A DNA stretch of 51,473 nt, from positions 1 through 51,473 of the forward strand of contig CAYYZY010000034.1 in NCBI GenBank assembly GCA_964475955.1, in the 5' to 3' direction. Of the stretch, positions 1-7,981 are shown one piece after another (within the stretch, counting starts at the first letter, position 1; the number at the start of each line of letters is the position of its first letter). This stretch comes from DATKZH01 sp964475955 (GTDB taxonomy: Bacteria > Planctomycetota > Planctomycetia > Pirellulales > Thermoguttaceae). Position numbers and translations under genes: made by a program. The notes beneath the pieces are model-generated. The model ran no database searches, was not told the DNA's origin, and was given only the letters and a program-made list of their open reading frames with translations.

Positions 1-56
1 AATGGCACGTTGGAAACGTGCCCCACAACATGCGCGCATCATCACGGTCAAAGACT
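1..56. repeat. Right half of a dispersed hairpin module (copy 1 of 2)
   Basis: The first 56 bases match 11957-12012 with only two substitutions. The second copy shows that this is the right arm and flank of a stem-loop, since GGAAACGTGCCCCAC here pairs with an arm that would lie left of the window. It sits in the leader of the Gfo/Idh gene. The function is unknown; it looks like a mobile or REP-like intergenic element. Confidence 0.8.
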
Positions 57-213
57 CTATTCCGCCCATCTCTTCTCATCCATCCCCTTCTTTGCGCCTT
101 CGCGCCTTGGCGAGATCCCCGTCGATTCCCACGAGTCTTCAAGCCGACTCCGGTTGCGAGACCTCCGGGCCCCTTGTACACTGGCTGGCACCTCAACCAC
201 ACGGAGCAACACC

Positions 214-1239
214 ATGCACGACGGAAAGCTGGGAGTGGCCATCCACGGCGCGGGCTGGGTCGCCGGCGCGCACGCGGCGAGCTGGAAAAAAAACCCGCAC
301 GCGAACGTCGTTTCCGTGAGCGACGTCGACCTGGAACGCGCCCGGCGGTTCGCCGCCGAGCACGGGCTCGACTGCGCGGTGCGCGACGACTACCCGGCGG
401 TGCTCGCCGACGGTTTCGTCGACCTGGTCGACGTCACCAGCCCCAGCCACGTCCACGCCGAGCAGGGGATGGCCGCGGCCGAGGCGGGCAAGCACGTGCT
501 GGTCGAGAAGCCGATCGCCCTGTCGATGGACGAGAATCGCCGCCTGCGCGACGCGGTCGGCCGGGCGGGGGTCAAGAGCCTGGCCAGTTTCTGCCTCCGC
601 TGGAACCCGGCCGTGGAGACGATCAAGTCGCTGGTCGCCTCGGGCGCGATCGGCGAGCTGTTCTACATCGAACTCGACTACTGGCACGGACTGGGCCAAT
701 CGCATCATGCCTGGGGCCTGCACAGCCGGAAGGCGACCGGCGGCAGCGCGATGCTTCTGGGCGGCTGCCACGCGGTCGACGCCCTGCGCTGGCTCGCCGG
801 CGACGAGGTGGCCGAGGTCTCGGCCTTCGGCAACAACCAGAAGGGCCTCTTCGAGTACGACGCCAACGTGGTGGCCGTGATGAAGTTCCGCGGCGGCGCC
901 ATCGCCAAGAGTTCCGCCCTGTTCGACTGCGAGATGCCCTACCAGTTCAACATCGACCTGGCCGGCACCGAGGGAACGATCCGCGACAACCGGCTGTGGT
1001 CGAAGCGGCTCCTGCCCGGCCAGACGGGCTGGACCACCGTGCCCACGATCCTCCCCGACTCGGGCGACGTCTACCACCACCCGTTCGACGCCGAGATCCA
1101 CCACCTGGTCGACTGCATCCGCGAAGACCGCGAGTCGCACTGCAACATTGCCGACGCCTTTCGCAGCCACGAGCTCTGCCTGGCCGTCGACCGGTCGATC
1201 GAGTCGGGCGGCCGGCCCGTCAGGCTGCCGTTGGAGTGA
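214..1239 (+). CDS. Gfo/Idh/MocA family NAD(P)-dependent oxidoreductase
   Basis: A 341-aa protein, normal length for the family. The N-terminus carries a Rossmann dinucleotide loop (HGAGWVAGAH, about residues 11-20) and the EKP motif at 98-100, which holds the catalytic lysine in this family. The C-terminal half fits the GFO_IDH_MocA alpha/beta domain, with GGCHAVDALRWL in the usual substrate-side position. These enzymes oxidise or reduce sugars, inositols and related polyols in the cytoplasm; the substrate cannot be read from sequence. I chose ATG 214 because GGAG lies 7 bases upstream and homology starts there; the longer reading frame upstream runs through the repeat. A URO-D-fold gene follows 3 bases after the stop, so the two are probably co-transcribed. 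Confidence 0.9.
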   Translation: MHDGKLGVAIHGAGWVAGAHAASWKKNPHANVVSVSDVDLERARRFAAEHGLDCAVRDDYPAVLADGFVDLVDVTSPSHVHAEQGMAAAEAGKHVLVEKPIALSMDENRRLRDAVGRAGVKSLASFCLRWNPAVETIKSLVASGAIGELFYIELDYWHGLGQSHHAWGLHSRKATGGSAMLLGGCHAVDALRWLAGDEVAEVSAFGNNQKGLFEYDANVVAVMKFRGGAIAKSSALFDCEMPYQFNIDLAGTEGTIRDNRLWSKRLLPGQTGWTTVPTILPDSGDVYHHPFDAEIHHLVDCIREDRESHCNIADAFRSHELCLAVDRSIESGGRPVRLPLE

Positions 1240-1242
1240 TCC

Positions 1243-2247
1243 ATGGAGCCACGCGAGATCGTCCGCCGGGCCATCGAGTTCCAGTCGCCGCCGCGCCTGC
1301 CCTTCTGGCAGCACTGGAACCACAAGATGGCCGACTTCCCCGACGACGTGCACAACATCTGGGAGATGGACCGCGCGCAGGCCGGCTGGTTCTTCGACAA
1401 CCCCGGCCCGGACGACTGGGGCTGCGGCTGGAGCACCACGGAGCAGAAGAACATCGGCCAGGTGACCGCCTGCCCGCTGGCCGACTGGTCGGCCCTGGAT
1501 AGGTACCGCCCGCCCGACCCTGAAAACCCGTTCTATTACGAGCGGCTCGGGCCGCTGGTCGACGAGGCGGACGGCCGCTACGTGGTCCTCACTGCCCACG
1601 GGCTGTTGTTCTCGCGGCTGACGCGTCTGCGGGGCTTCGCCGCCACGATGGAGGATTTTTACCTGGAGCCGGAACGGGTGAACCGCGTGCTCGACATGAT
1701 CGTCGACTTCAAGGTGCGCCAGTGCGGCGAGTTGCGGCGCCGCTTCGGCGACGCCGTCGACGGCCTGTTCGTGGCCGACGACTGGGGCACGCAGGACGGC
1801 ACCTTCATCGGCCGGAAGACGTTCGACGAGTTCTTCGCTCCCCGCTACCGCACGATCTTCGGCGCGATCCACGACGCCGGCTGGCACGTGATCCTCCACA
1901 GTTGCGGGCGGATCAACCAGTTCGTGCCGCGGCTGATCGAGCTGGGCGCCGACGTGCTGAACATGCAGCAGACGCGGAGCTACGGCCCGGTCGAATTCGG
2001 CCGGCAGTTCCGCGGCCAGGTCTGCTTCGCGGCCACGGTCGACATCCAGACGACCATGCCCCGCGGCGTCGAGGAAGAGGTCCGCGAGGAGGCGCGCCTT
2101 TTGGTCGAGAACTGGAGCACGCCGGAGGGGGGCATGATCGCCTTCGACTACGGCGACTGGCCCGCCATCGGCGTCGCCCCCGAAACGCCGCCCATCATGT
2201 TCGACGAGTTCGCCAAGCACATGCACCACTGGCAACAATCTCAATAA
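1243..2247 (+). CDS. Uroporphyrinogen decarboxylase (URO-D)-fold protein
   Basis: A 334-aa protein of the URO-D/cobalamin-dependent methyltransferase superfamily. It has the pattern MEPREIVRRAIEFQSPPRLP at the N-terminus (the common start of this family, in which a short helix precedes a substrate-type 'RxP' segment), VADDWGTQDG near the middle and a late HSCGRINQFVP segment where MtaA-like members carry a metal-ligand HxCG. It is not a canonical HemE: the N-terminal arginine motif of true decarboxylases is absent. Planctomycetes have many such paralogs, often near Gfo/Idh genes, with unproven functions. GGAG inside the end of the preceding gene serves as the ribosome site. Confidence 0.8.
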   Translation: MEPREIVRRAIEFQSPPRLPFWQHWNHKMADFPDDVHNIWEMDRAQAGWFFDNPGPDDWGCGWSTTEQKNIGQVTACPLADWSALDRYRPPDPENPFYYERLGPLVDEADGRYVVLTAHGLLFSRLTRLRGFAATMEDFYLEPERVNRVLDMIVDFKVRQCGELRRRFGDAVDGLFVADDWGTQDGTFIGRKTFDEFFAPRYRTIFGAIHDAGWHVILHSCGRINQFVPRLIELGADVLNMQQTRSYGPVEFGRQFRGQVCFAATVDIQTTMPRGVEEEVREEARLLVENWSTPEGGMIAFDYGDWPAIGVAPETPPIMFDEFAKHMHHWQQSQ

Positions 2248-2256
2248 TCTCGTAGG

Positions 2257-2317
2257 GGTCGAGTCCCACGAGACCCACGCGCATTTCCGCGCCCGCGTGG
2301 GTCTCGTTTCCTCGACC
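2257..2317. repeat. Long nested stem-loop downstream of the URO-D gene
   Basis: CGAGACCCACGCG (2269-2281) pairs perfectly with CGCGTGGGTCTCG (2294-2306) over 13 bp around a 12-base loop. An outer GGTCGAG/CTCGACC pair (2257-2263 and 2311-2317) extends it. It lies 10 bases after a stop codon and could act as a transcription terminator, although no U tract is strong. A related shorter hairpin (GGGTCT/AGACCC) sits at 47570-47590. Confidence 0.75.
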
Positions 2318-2347
2318 ACCCTACCACGATCCTGCGACGTTACCCCT

Positions 2348-2382
2348 CATTCATCCTTCACCCTTCACCCTTCATCCTTCCC
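2348..2382. repeat. Five heptanucleotide units abutting a start codon
   Basis: Five 7-base units, CATTCAT, CCTTCAC, CCTTCAC, CCTTCAT and CCTTCCC, run directly into ATG 2383, so that gene has no Shine-Dalgarno site. The same CATTCAT-CCTTCAT-CCTTCCC order recurs at 5336-5356 ahead of the transglutaminase gene. Confidence 0.85.
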
Positions 2383-3468
2383 ATGTACCCTCGCAACGAC
2401 CGACTGCAAAACCCGATGCTTCCGGTCGACGTCGTGCTGCACCCTTCGTGGTGGCACCGGCACGAGGGGATCACGTTCGACCGCGACTTCTTCTTCCACC
2501 CGGCCCGGCGCGTCGAGGCCGAGCGGCGCATGGAGCAGGCGCTCTACGACCGCTGGGGGCGGTTCGGCCTGGGCGAGCATCGCGGGGCCGACGTCCCCTG
2601 GATCGGGCCCGTACACCTGGCGGCCGGCTACCTCACCTCGGAGATGCTCGGCTGCCGGGTCGCCTACTTTGAAGACGCCCCGCCGCTGGTCGTCCCCGCC
2701 GACCGCGACTCGCTGGTGCTCCACGCCGACGACGCCTTCCGAAGCCCGGCCTACCGGCGATTCGAAAGCCTCCTCGACGGACTCAAGGCCGGGCACGGCG
2801 GCCTGAAGGGCGACGTCAGCTGGGGCGGAATCCTCAACACGGCCCTCGACCTGCGCGGCCAGGCCTTCTTCCTCGACCTGTTCGACCGACCCGACGAAGC
2901 CGCCCGGTTCATCGCCGAACTGGCCGCCGTGATCGAGCGGTTCACCGGGGAGATGGCCCGGGCGACGGGCACGACCTCGATCAGCGTCAACCGCAACGTG
3001 CGGCACATCGCCGAGCCGGTCTACCTGCACAGCGAGTGCTCCAACGTGATGATTTCGACGGAGATCTACGCGCGGTTCTTCCTGCCGCTGGACGTCGAGT
3101 GGAGCCGGCGCCGCCGGCCGTTCGGCATCCACCACTGCGGGGCCGACCCGCACCGGTTCGCCGAGTCGTACGCCCGGGTGCCGCACCTCGACTTCCTCGA
3201 CGTCGGCTCGGGTGGCGACGTGGCCCTGCTCCGCCGCCACCTGCCGCGCACCTTCCTCAACCTCCGCCTGAGCCCGGTGGAGATCGTGGACCAAACGCCC
3301 GAGGCGATCCGCGCCACGGTCCGCCGCCTGGTGCATGCCTCGGCCAACCCCTGGCTCACCGGCGTCTGCTGCATCAACATGGACGACCAGGTGACCGACG
3401 CCCAGGTCGCGGCCATCTTCGAGGAGGTGGAAACGCTGCGGGAGGAGTACGCGAAGCAAGGGGTGTAG
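2383..3468 (+). CDS. URO-D-fold family protein, second paralog
   Basis: A 361-aa protein with the overall length and barrel pattern of the URO-D superfamily. A histidine/cysteine segment IHHCGADPHRF (near residue 247) corresponds to the HxCG region of the neighbouring gene's product and is a plausible metal or cobalamin-methyl site. A late segment ending in a long Glu-rich helix closes the barrel. It diverges strongly from the 1243 product, so this is not a recent duplication. Start at 2383: the heptamer array ends exactly there and no ribosome site is visible, so translation may be leaderless or weak. The substrate is unknown. Confidence 0.7.
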   Translation: MYPRNDRLQNPMLPVDVVLHPSWWHRHEGITFDRDFFFHPARRVEAERRMEQALYDRWGRFGLGEHRGADVPWIGPVHLAAGYLTSEMLGCRVAYFEDAPPLVVPADRDSLVLHADDAFRSPAYRRFESLLDGLKAGHGGLKGDVSWGGILNTALDLRGQAFFLDLFDRPDEAARFIAELAAVIERFTGEMARATGTTSISVNRNVRHIAEPVYLHSECSNVMISTEIYARFFLPLDVEWSRRRRPFGIHHCGADPHRFAESYARVPHLDFLDVGSGGDVALLRRHLPRTFLNLRLSPVEIVDQTPEAIRATVRRLVHASANPWLTGVCCINMDDQVTDAQVAAIFEEVETLREEYAKQGV

Positions 3469-4006
3469 ATGGGCGCCCCCCCATCGTGACGCCGCTTGGC
3501 GTCCCGGCGTCGGCCGAGGACGTTCGCCCGCCGGTTGGGTCGCGCGTCGGACGCGAAGAGCTTGTGAAAAAATCAAACGACGCTTGCACTGCTGTCCCAA
3601 CTGGTTGAGTTCCTGTGCACAGAAATCCCACATCTTGCGACAGCACAGCAAGCACTGGCGGATTTTTTCACAGCCTGGAAGCGTCGAAGCCGTCCGTCCC
3701 CACGCGGAGTGTGGGAACGATGGCAAACATGGGAACGAGTGCAAGTTCGGCCGGCGATGGTTCGGCAGGTCCTGAAACTGGGGCGAGGCGGAGCCTCGCG
3801 TTAGGGCGCTGGCAGGCGGAGCCTGGGAACGAGGGAGTACCTTGGGCGCGGCGTCTAAGTTGTTTGAAAACAACATCTTGCGACGATTCGCGGCAGGCCG
3901 GTCTCATTGACCCCGGACCCGAGTCGGGTAGGATAACCGGCAGGCGCGCCGCGCGCCTCCGCCGGAGCGATGCACCGTCCGAGGGCCACTCGACGATCGG
4001 GGTCTG
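3469..4006. other. Repeat-rich intergenic stretch, no gene seen
   Basis: 538 bases without a convincing gene. It holds the imperfect palindrome at 3560-3675, then a run of short GGGAACGA-type units and the palindrome-like GCGAGGCGGAGCCTCGC (3783-3799) with GGCGGAGCCTGGGAACGAG after it. Similar 'AAGCTGGAGCCTGGCAACGAG' wording recurs near 14430, so these are dispersed intergenic repeats. Open frames here are repeat-derived. A MoxR ATPase gene, which usually precedes DUF58 genes, is absent. Confidence 0.7.
3560..3675. repeat. Imperfect 116-bp palindrome, MITE- or REP-like
   Basis: The outer arms GCTTGTGAAAAAATC (3560-3574) and GATTTTTTCACAGCC (3661-3675) pair at 13 of 15 positions. The inner arms GCTTGCACTGCTGTC (3582-3596) and GACAGCACAGCAAGC (3639-3653) also pair at 13 of 15. 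A perfect 10-bp palindrome CTGTGCACAG lies at 3613-3622. The arm nesting suggests a folded non-autonomous element; no transposase is encoded. Confidence 0.7.
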
Positions 4007-5209
4007 ATGAGAAGAGAGCGACCGACCACCATCTCACGCGAAGGGGGGTGGTACCTGCTGTTGCTCGCCGTGGTGTTCGCCTGGGCGATGCTCCGCGAGG
4101 CCAACCTGCTATTGCTCGTGGCCGGCCTGATGTGCGGGCCGGTTGCCTGTAGCTGGTGGCTGCTGCGGACCGTGTTCCGCGGCGTCGACGTGCGCCGCAC
4201 GCTGCCGCGGGCCGCCTACGCCGGGCAGGCGGTGGCCGTCGAGGTCGAACTCCGCGCCGGGCGCAAGCGGCGGGGAACCTGGGCGCTGGTGGTTACCGAC
4301 CGCGTGCGCCGCGACGACGACGCCCGGCCCGGGCCCGCCCAGCGGGCGGCGATCCTCTTTTCGTACGTTCCGGCCGGGGCGACGTGCCGGCGCGCCTACC
4401 GAGGGCGCTTCGCCGAGCGCGGACGCTACCGGTTCGGCCCGCTGGAGGTCTCCACGCGGTTCCCCTTCGGCCTGCTGCGCCGCCGGATGACGGTCGATGG
4501 CCGGCACGCTCTCACCGTGTACCCGCGCCTGGGGCGCCTCACGTCGGCCTGGAACGCCCGGCACCGCGACGCGCCGCACGGCCGGCGAGGGGGCGGTCGG
4601 CCGGGCCGTGCCCCGGGGGAGTTTTGCGGGGTGCGGGAATGGCGGCCGGGCGATAGCATCCGCCGGGTCCATTGGCGGAGCACGGCGCGGCACGGCGAGG
4701 TGGTCGTCTGCCAATTCGATCAACGCCGCAGCCGCGACCTGGTGGTGCTGGTCGACCTGTGGCAGCCCGGCCAGCCCGGGGCCGAGGACCTGGAGGAAGT
4801 GGAACGGGCCGTGAGCTTCGCGGCCACGGTGGTGGCCGACGTTTGCCGGCGCGGCGGCGGGCACCTGACGCTGGGGATCACCGGGGCCGCGCCCGACGTC
4901 ACGGCCGGCCCTCCGTCGGCTTTGCTCCTGGAGCGGGCCCTGGAACGGCTCGCCGTGGCTGAAGCGTCGGAAGAGGACCGCCTGCCGGCGCTTTGCGCGG
5001 CGGCCTTGGCACGCGTCAGGCCGGGCGCGGAGATCGTCCTGGTCAGCCCGCGCCGGCGCGACCCCGACGACACGTTCGCAAGCGCCGCCCCCGGTGCCGA
5101 CGGCTCCCCCGTTCTGGCCCCGGGCGCCGTGCGCACGCTGTGCGTCGCCGACCCGGCGTTCGGGCAGTACTTCACGTTGGAACCAAGAGGGGGGAATGAT
5201 GAAGGCTGA
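4007..5209 (+). CDS. DUF58 domain-containing membrane protein
   Basis: A 400-aa protein. Two hydrophobic segments at about residues 15-30 and 35-55 place it in the membrane. The DUF58 signature is clear: VREWRPGDSIRRVHWRSTAR at about residues 208-227, followed by a von Willebrand A-like core starting LVVLVDLW. DUF58 proteins usually act with a MoxR AAA+ ATPase and a TgpA-type transglutaminase; here only the transglutaminase follows and no MoxR precedes. The stop codon falls inside a heptanucleotide array, so the last few residues (NDEG) are encoded by repeat DNA. The ribosome site is weak (GGGG 6 bases before ATG). Confidence 0.88.
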   Translation: MRRERPTTISREGGWYLLLLAVVFAWAMLREANLLLLVAGLMCGPVACSWWLLRTVFRGVDVRRTLPRAAYAGQAVAVEVELRAGRKRRGTWALVVTDRVRRDDDARPGPAQRAAILFSYVPAGATCRRAYRGRFAERGRYRFGPLEVSTRFPFGLLRRRMTVDGRHALTVYPRLGRLTSAWNARHRDAPHGRRGGGRPGRAPGEFCGVREWRPGDSIRRVHWRSTARHGEVVVCQFDQRRSRDLVVLVDLWQPGQPGAEDLEEVERAVSFAATVVADVCRRGGGHLTLGITGAAPDVTAGPPSALLLERALERLAVAEASEEDRLPALCAAALARVRPGAEIVLVSPRRRDPDDTFASAAPGADGSPVLAPGAVRTLCVADPAFGQYFTLEPRGGNDEG

Positions 5210-5267
5210 AGGCTGAAGGCTGAAGGCTGAAGGCTGAAGGATGAATGATGAATGATGAATGATGAAT
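5198..5267. repeat. Ten heptanucleotide units over the DUF58 stop codon
   Basis: One GATGAAG, five GCTGAAG and four GATGAAT units run without interruption. The array starts inside the DUF58 gene and covers its stop. Because 7 is not a multiple of 3, gain or loss of a unit would change the C-terminus. Confidence 0.9.
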
Positions 5268-5335
5268 GATGAGCCTTGGAAGTTCACCGCCGCCGTTCCA
5301 AGACGCCTGGAGCTCCATCCCGCCGGGACCCTCGT

Positions 5336-5356
5336 CATTCATCCTTCATCCTTCCC
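5336..5356. repeat. Three-unit heptamer block before the transglutaminase gene
   Basis: CATTCAT, CCTTCAT and CCTTCCC, the same order and strand as the block abutting the 2383 start codon. On the opposite strand it reads as the GATGAAG/GATGAAT units of the 5198 array, so the two can pair. Confidence 0.8.
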
Positions 5357-5376
5357 CCCATTCGGAGCCTGATCCG

Positions 5377-7872
5377 TTGCACCTGCGCCTGCTGCTGAAC
5401 GTGAACGTCGCCATGCTGGCCGTGCTGGGCACGCTGCTGATGGGCATGGGGCGTGCCGGCGTCGGGCTGCCCCTGGCCGTGGCGCTGGCGGCCGGGGCTT
5501 CGGTCTGGCTGAACGACGTCTCCGGCCGGTTCCGGCTCAGCCGGACGCTGGTCAACCTGGGGGTGATCGCATCGGCCGTCGTCCTGGTGTCGCGAATCGC
5601 CGGGTCGCGTTTCGCGCTGGACCTCGTGGAACTGGTCGACGTGTTCGCGTGGGTCCAGATCGTCTTGTTCTTCGAGGCGAAGACGCGCCGCACCTGGTGG
5701 GACCTGTCCGCGTTGAGCCTGCTCCAGGTGCTCGTCGCCGCCATGATGAACCAGGGGCCGTTGTTCGCCGCCGTGCTGGTGGTGTACCTGTTCTTCGGGA
5801 CGTCGGCCCTGGCGCTGTTGCTGCTCGATCGCGAGCAGGCCGCCTGCGGGGGCGTCGATCGCCCGGCCGGCCCCGGACGATTTCGTTGGGGCCGGCTGGG
5901 AAAGGTGGCGCTGTCGACCCTGGCCGTGGGGCCCCTCTCGTTGTTCCTGCGATTCCGGGAGCCCGCGCCCGAGAGGGCCGCCGCGGCGCGCGCCCGGCGG
6001 GGGCGAGCAAGCTGCCCGGCGCGCGTCTTCGCTGACTCGGTCGAGTCGCGGCCCGGTGCTCCCGAGGTGGGTTACCCGTTCTGGCGGCGCGTGGCCGACA
6101 TGACGCTGGCCAGCGTGCTCGTGGCGACGGTCGTCTTCTGCGCGGTTCCCCGTTTCGGCGGCGTCGCCCTTTTCTTCCCCCGCTTCGGGCGGGTCGAGTG
6201 GGATGAGAGCGACGTGCGGCGGACGGTCGGCTTCAACGATTCGGTGAGGCTGGGCGAGCTGGGCTCGATCATCGACAACCCGGAGCAGGTGCTCCAGGTG
6301 CGGTTCTTCGATCTCCGGACCGACGAGCCCTACCGCGTCGAGGGCGACGTCTACCTTCGCGGGGCGGTGCTCGCCCGGTACGAGGCCGGCCGGTGGGCGC
6401 ACGAGCGTTTCTGGGACCGGCCCCGCTTTCGGCCCCTGGATCCCGACGAGCTGCCCGACGGCCCGCTGGTGCGCCAACGCATCACGATCGAGCCGATGGA
6501 CCGCGAGGAGCTGTTCTGCGTGTGGCCGTTCGTCGTGCTGCGCGAGGAGGAGGACCTGGAGTTCGACGACCGGAGCGAACGCCTCCGCCGTGCGCCGGAA
6601 GCGCGCCGGCGCCGGTTCGAGTTCGAGCTGGGCACGACGGCCTTCGTCGACGGGGTCCAGGACGACGTCGTCCCCTGCCGCCGCCGCCGGATCGACAGGC
6701 GACGGCTGCTCCAGTGGCCGTCCGACGACCTGGCCGGCCTGGCGGCGCTGGCCGATCGGTGGATCGTCGAGTCGGGCCTCCCGGCCGACGACCCGGCCGG
6801 CCGCGCCCGGCTGCTCGAACGTCGCCTCCGCGAGTCGGACCGCTTCGAGTACAGCCTGGAGGGGGCGGTGCGCGACGGCTCGCTGGATCCGATCGAGGAC
6901 TTCATCATCAACAACCCGCAGGGCCACTGCGAGTATTTCGCCACGGCGCTGGCCTTGATGCTCCGCAGCCGGGACATACCGGCCCGGCTCGTGGTCGGCT
7001 ACAAGTGCGACGAGTACGGGTACGTGAGCCAGGCGTTCCGCGTGCGGCAGTCGCACGCGCACGCCTGGGTCGAGGCGTTCGTGCCGCCGGAGGGCATTCC
7101 GCCCCAACAACGCGCGCGCACCTCCGAGGCCGATTGGTCGCGGGGCGGTTGGCTGCGATTGGACCCGACTCCGCCGAGCGCCGGCGGTGCGGGAATCGGC
7201 CGGGTGGTTCACGAGATGGGGAGCTGGATGGAGTGGGTCCGCACCACCTGGCGCCGCGACGTACTCGCGATGAACCCGGCCCGGCAGCGCGCGCTGATCT
7301 ACGGCCCGCTCCAGGACGCCGCCCGGCAGACGTTCCGCAATCTCGCCGATCCCGGCTGGTGGCACGCCGTCAGGCGCGGCGTCGGGAGCCGACTGGCCGA
7401 CTTCCTCGACGCCCTGCTGGCAGGCAGGTCGATCGGCGCGCGCGTGGCCCTGCTGGCCGCGTTGGGCGTGCTCGGCGCGCTGGTGGCGTACTTCGGATAC
7501 CGGTTCCTGGTTTGGGGGTTCGGGCTGCGCCTCGGCCGACCGCGCCGCGCGCGAGCCGGCGCCGCGCGGCCTCCCGTCCGGTTCTACCGCCGGCTCGAGG
7601 CCCTCGTGGCCCGGCACGGCCTGAGCCGCTCCCACTCGCAAACGCAGCGCGAATTCGCCCGGGAGGCGGGCGCGCGCTTCGAGCAGTTGACCGGCGATCC
7701 CGAGTACGTGCATCTTCCGGCCCGGGTGGCCGAGGCGTTCTACCAAATTCGCTTCGGGGGACGCGTGCTCGACGGGCGTCAAATCGCGGCGGTCGACGCG
7801 GCGCTCAGCCGGCTGGAGCAAGTGGGCGACGGCCGGGCCGCCGGTGGCCGGCCGCGCGTCGAGCGGCCATAA
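5377..7872 (+). CDS. TgpA-like transglutaminase domain membrane protein
   Basis: An 831-aa protein if it starts at TTG 5377. An in-frame ATG lies at 5266, but the residues between are encoded by repeat DNA, while GGAG sits 9 bases before the TTG. The N-terminal part has several transmembrane helices (about residues 1-90, 115-150 and 230-255). The transglutaminase core follows with a full triad: Cys518 in GHCEYFATALALMLRS, His562 in SHAHAWVE and Asp596 in LRLDPTPP. A further helix near 690-715 is followed by the DUF4129-like C-terminal tail typical of TgpA proteins. It pairs with the DUF58 gene upstream. The substrate is unknown; in other bacteria such proteins act on the periplasmic face. Confidence 0.88.
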   Translation: MHLRLLLNVNVAMLAVLGTLLMGMGRAGVGLPLAVALAAGASVWLNDVSGRFRLSRTLVNLGVIASAVVLVSRIAGSRFALDLVELVDVFAWVQIVLFFEAKTRRTWWDLSALSLLQVLVAAMMNQGPLFAAVLVVYLFFGTSALALLLLDREQAACGGVDRPAGPGRFRWGRLGKVALSTLAVGPLSLFLRFREPAPERAAAARARRGRASCPARVFADSVESRPGAPEVGYPFWRRVADMTLASVLVATVVFCAVPRFGGVALFFPRFGRVEWDESDVRRTVGFNDSVRLGELGSIIDNPEQVLQVRFFDLRTDEPYRVEGDVYLRGAVLARYEAGRWAHERFWDRPRFRPLDPDELPDGPLVRQRITIEPMDREELFCVWPFVVLREEEDLEFDDRSERLRRAPEARRRRFEFELGTTAFVDGVQDDVVPCRRRRIDRRRLLQWPSDDLAGLAALADRWIVESGLPADDPAGRARLLERRLRESDRFEYSLEGAVRDGSLDPIEDFIINNPQGHCEYFATALALMLRSRDIPARLVVGYKCDEYGYVSQAFRVRQSHAHAWVEAFVPPEGIPPQQRARTSEADWSRGGWLRLDPTPPSAGGAGIGRVVHEMGSWMEWVRTTWRRDVLAMNPARQRALIYGPLQDAARQTFRNLADPGWWHAVRRGVGSRLADFLDALLAGRSIGARVALLAALGVLGALVAYFGYRFLVWGFGLRLGRPRRARAGAARPPVRFYRRLEALVARHGLSRSHSQTQREFAREAGARFEQLTGDPEYVHLPARVAEAFYQIRFGGRVLDGRQIAAVDAALSRLEQVGDGRAAGGRPRVERP

Positions 7873-7981
7873 TGGCCGGCGGCGCCGCGCGGCGATTGCG
7901 GCGGACGGCGGCTGCGAGAGATCGCACGGAGGGAATCGGCCATGGACTCGGAAACCGGTATCTGACGGAAGGAGCGACGCC

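Noticed and set aside
193..2319. 708-codon antisense frame over the Gfo/Idh and URO-D genes
   Set aside because: It covers two confident genes on the other strand and looks like a third-position GC artefact.
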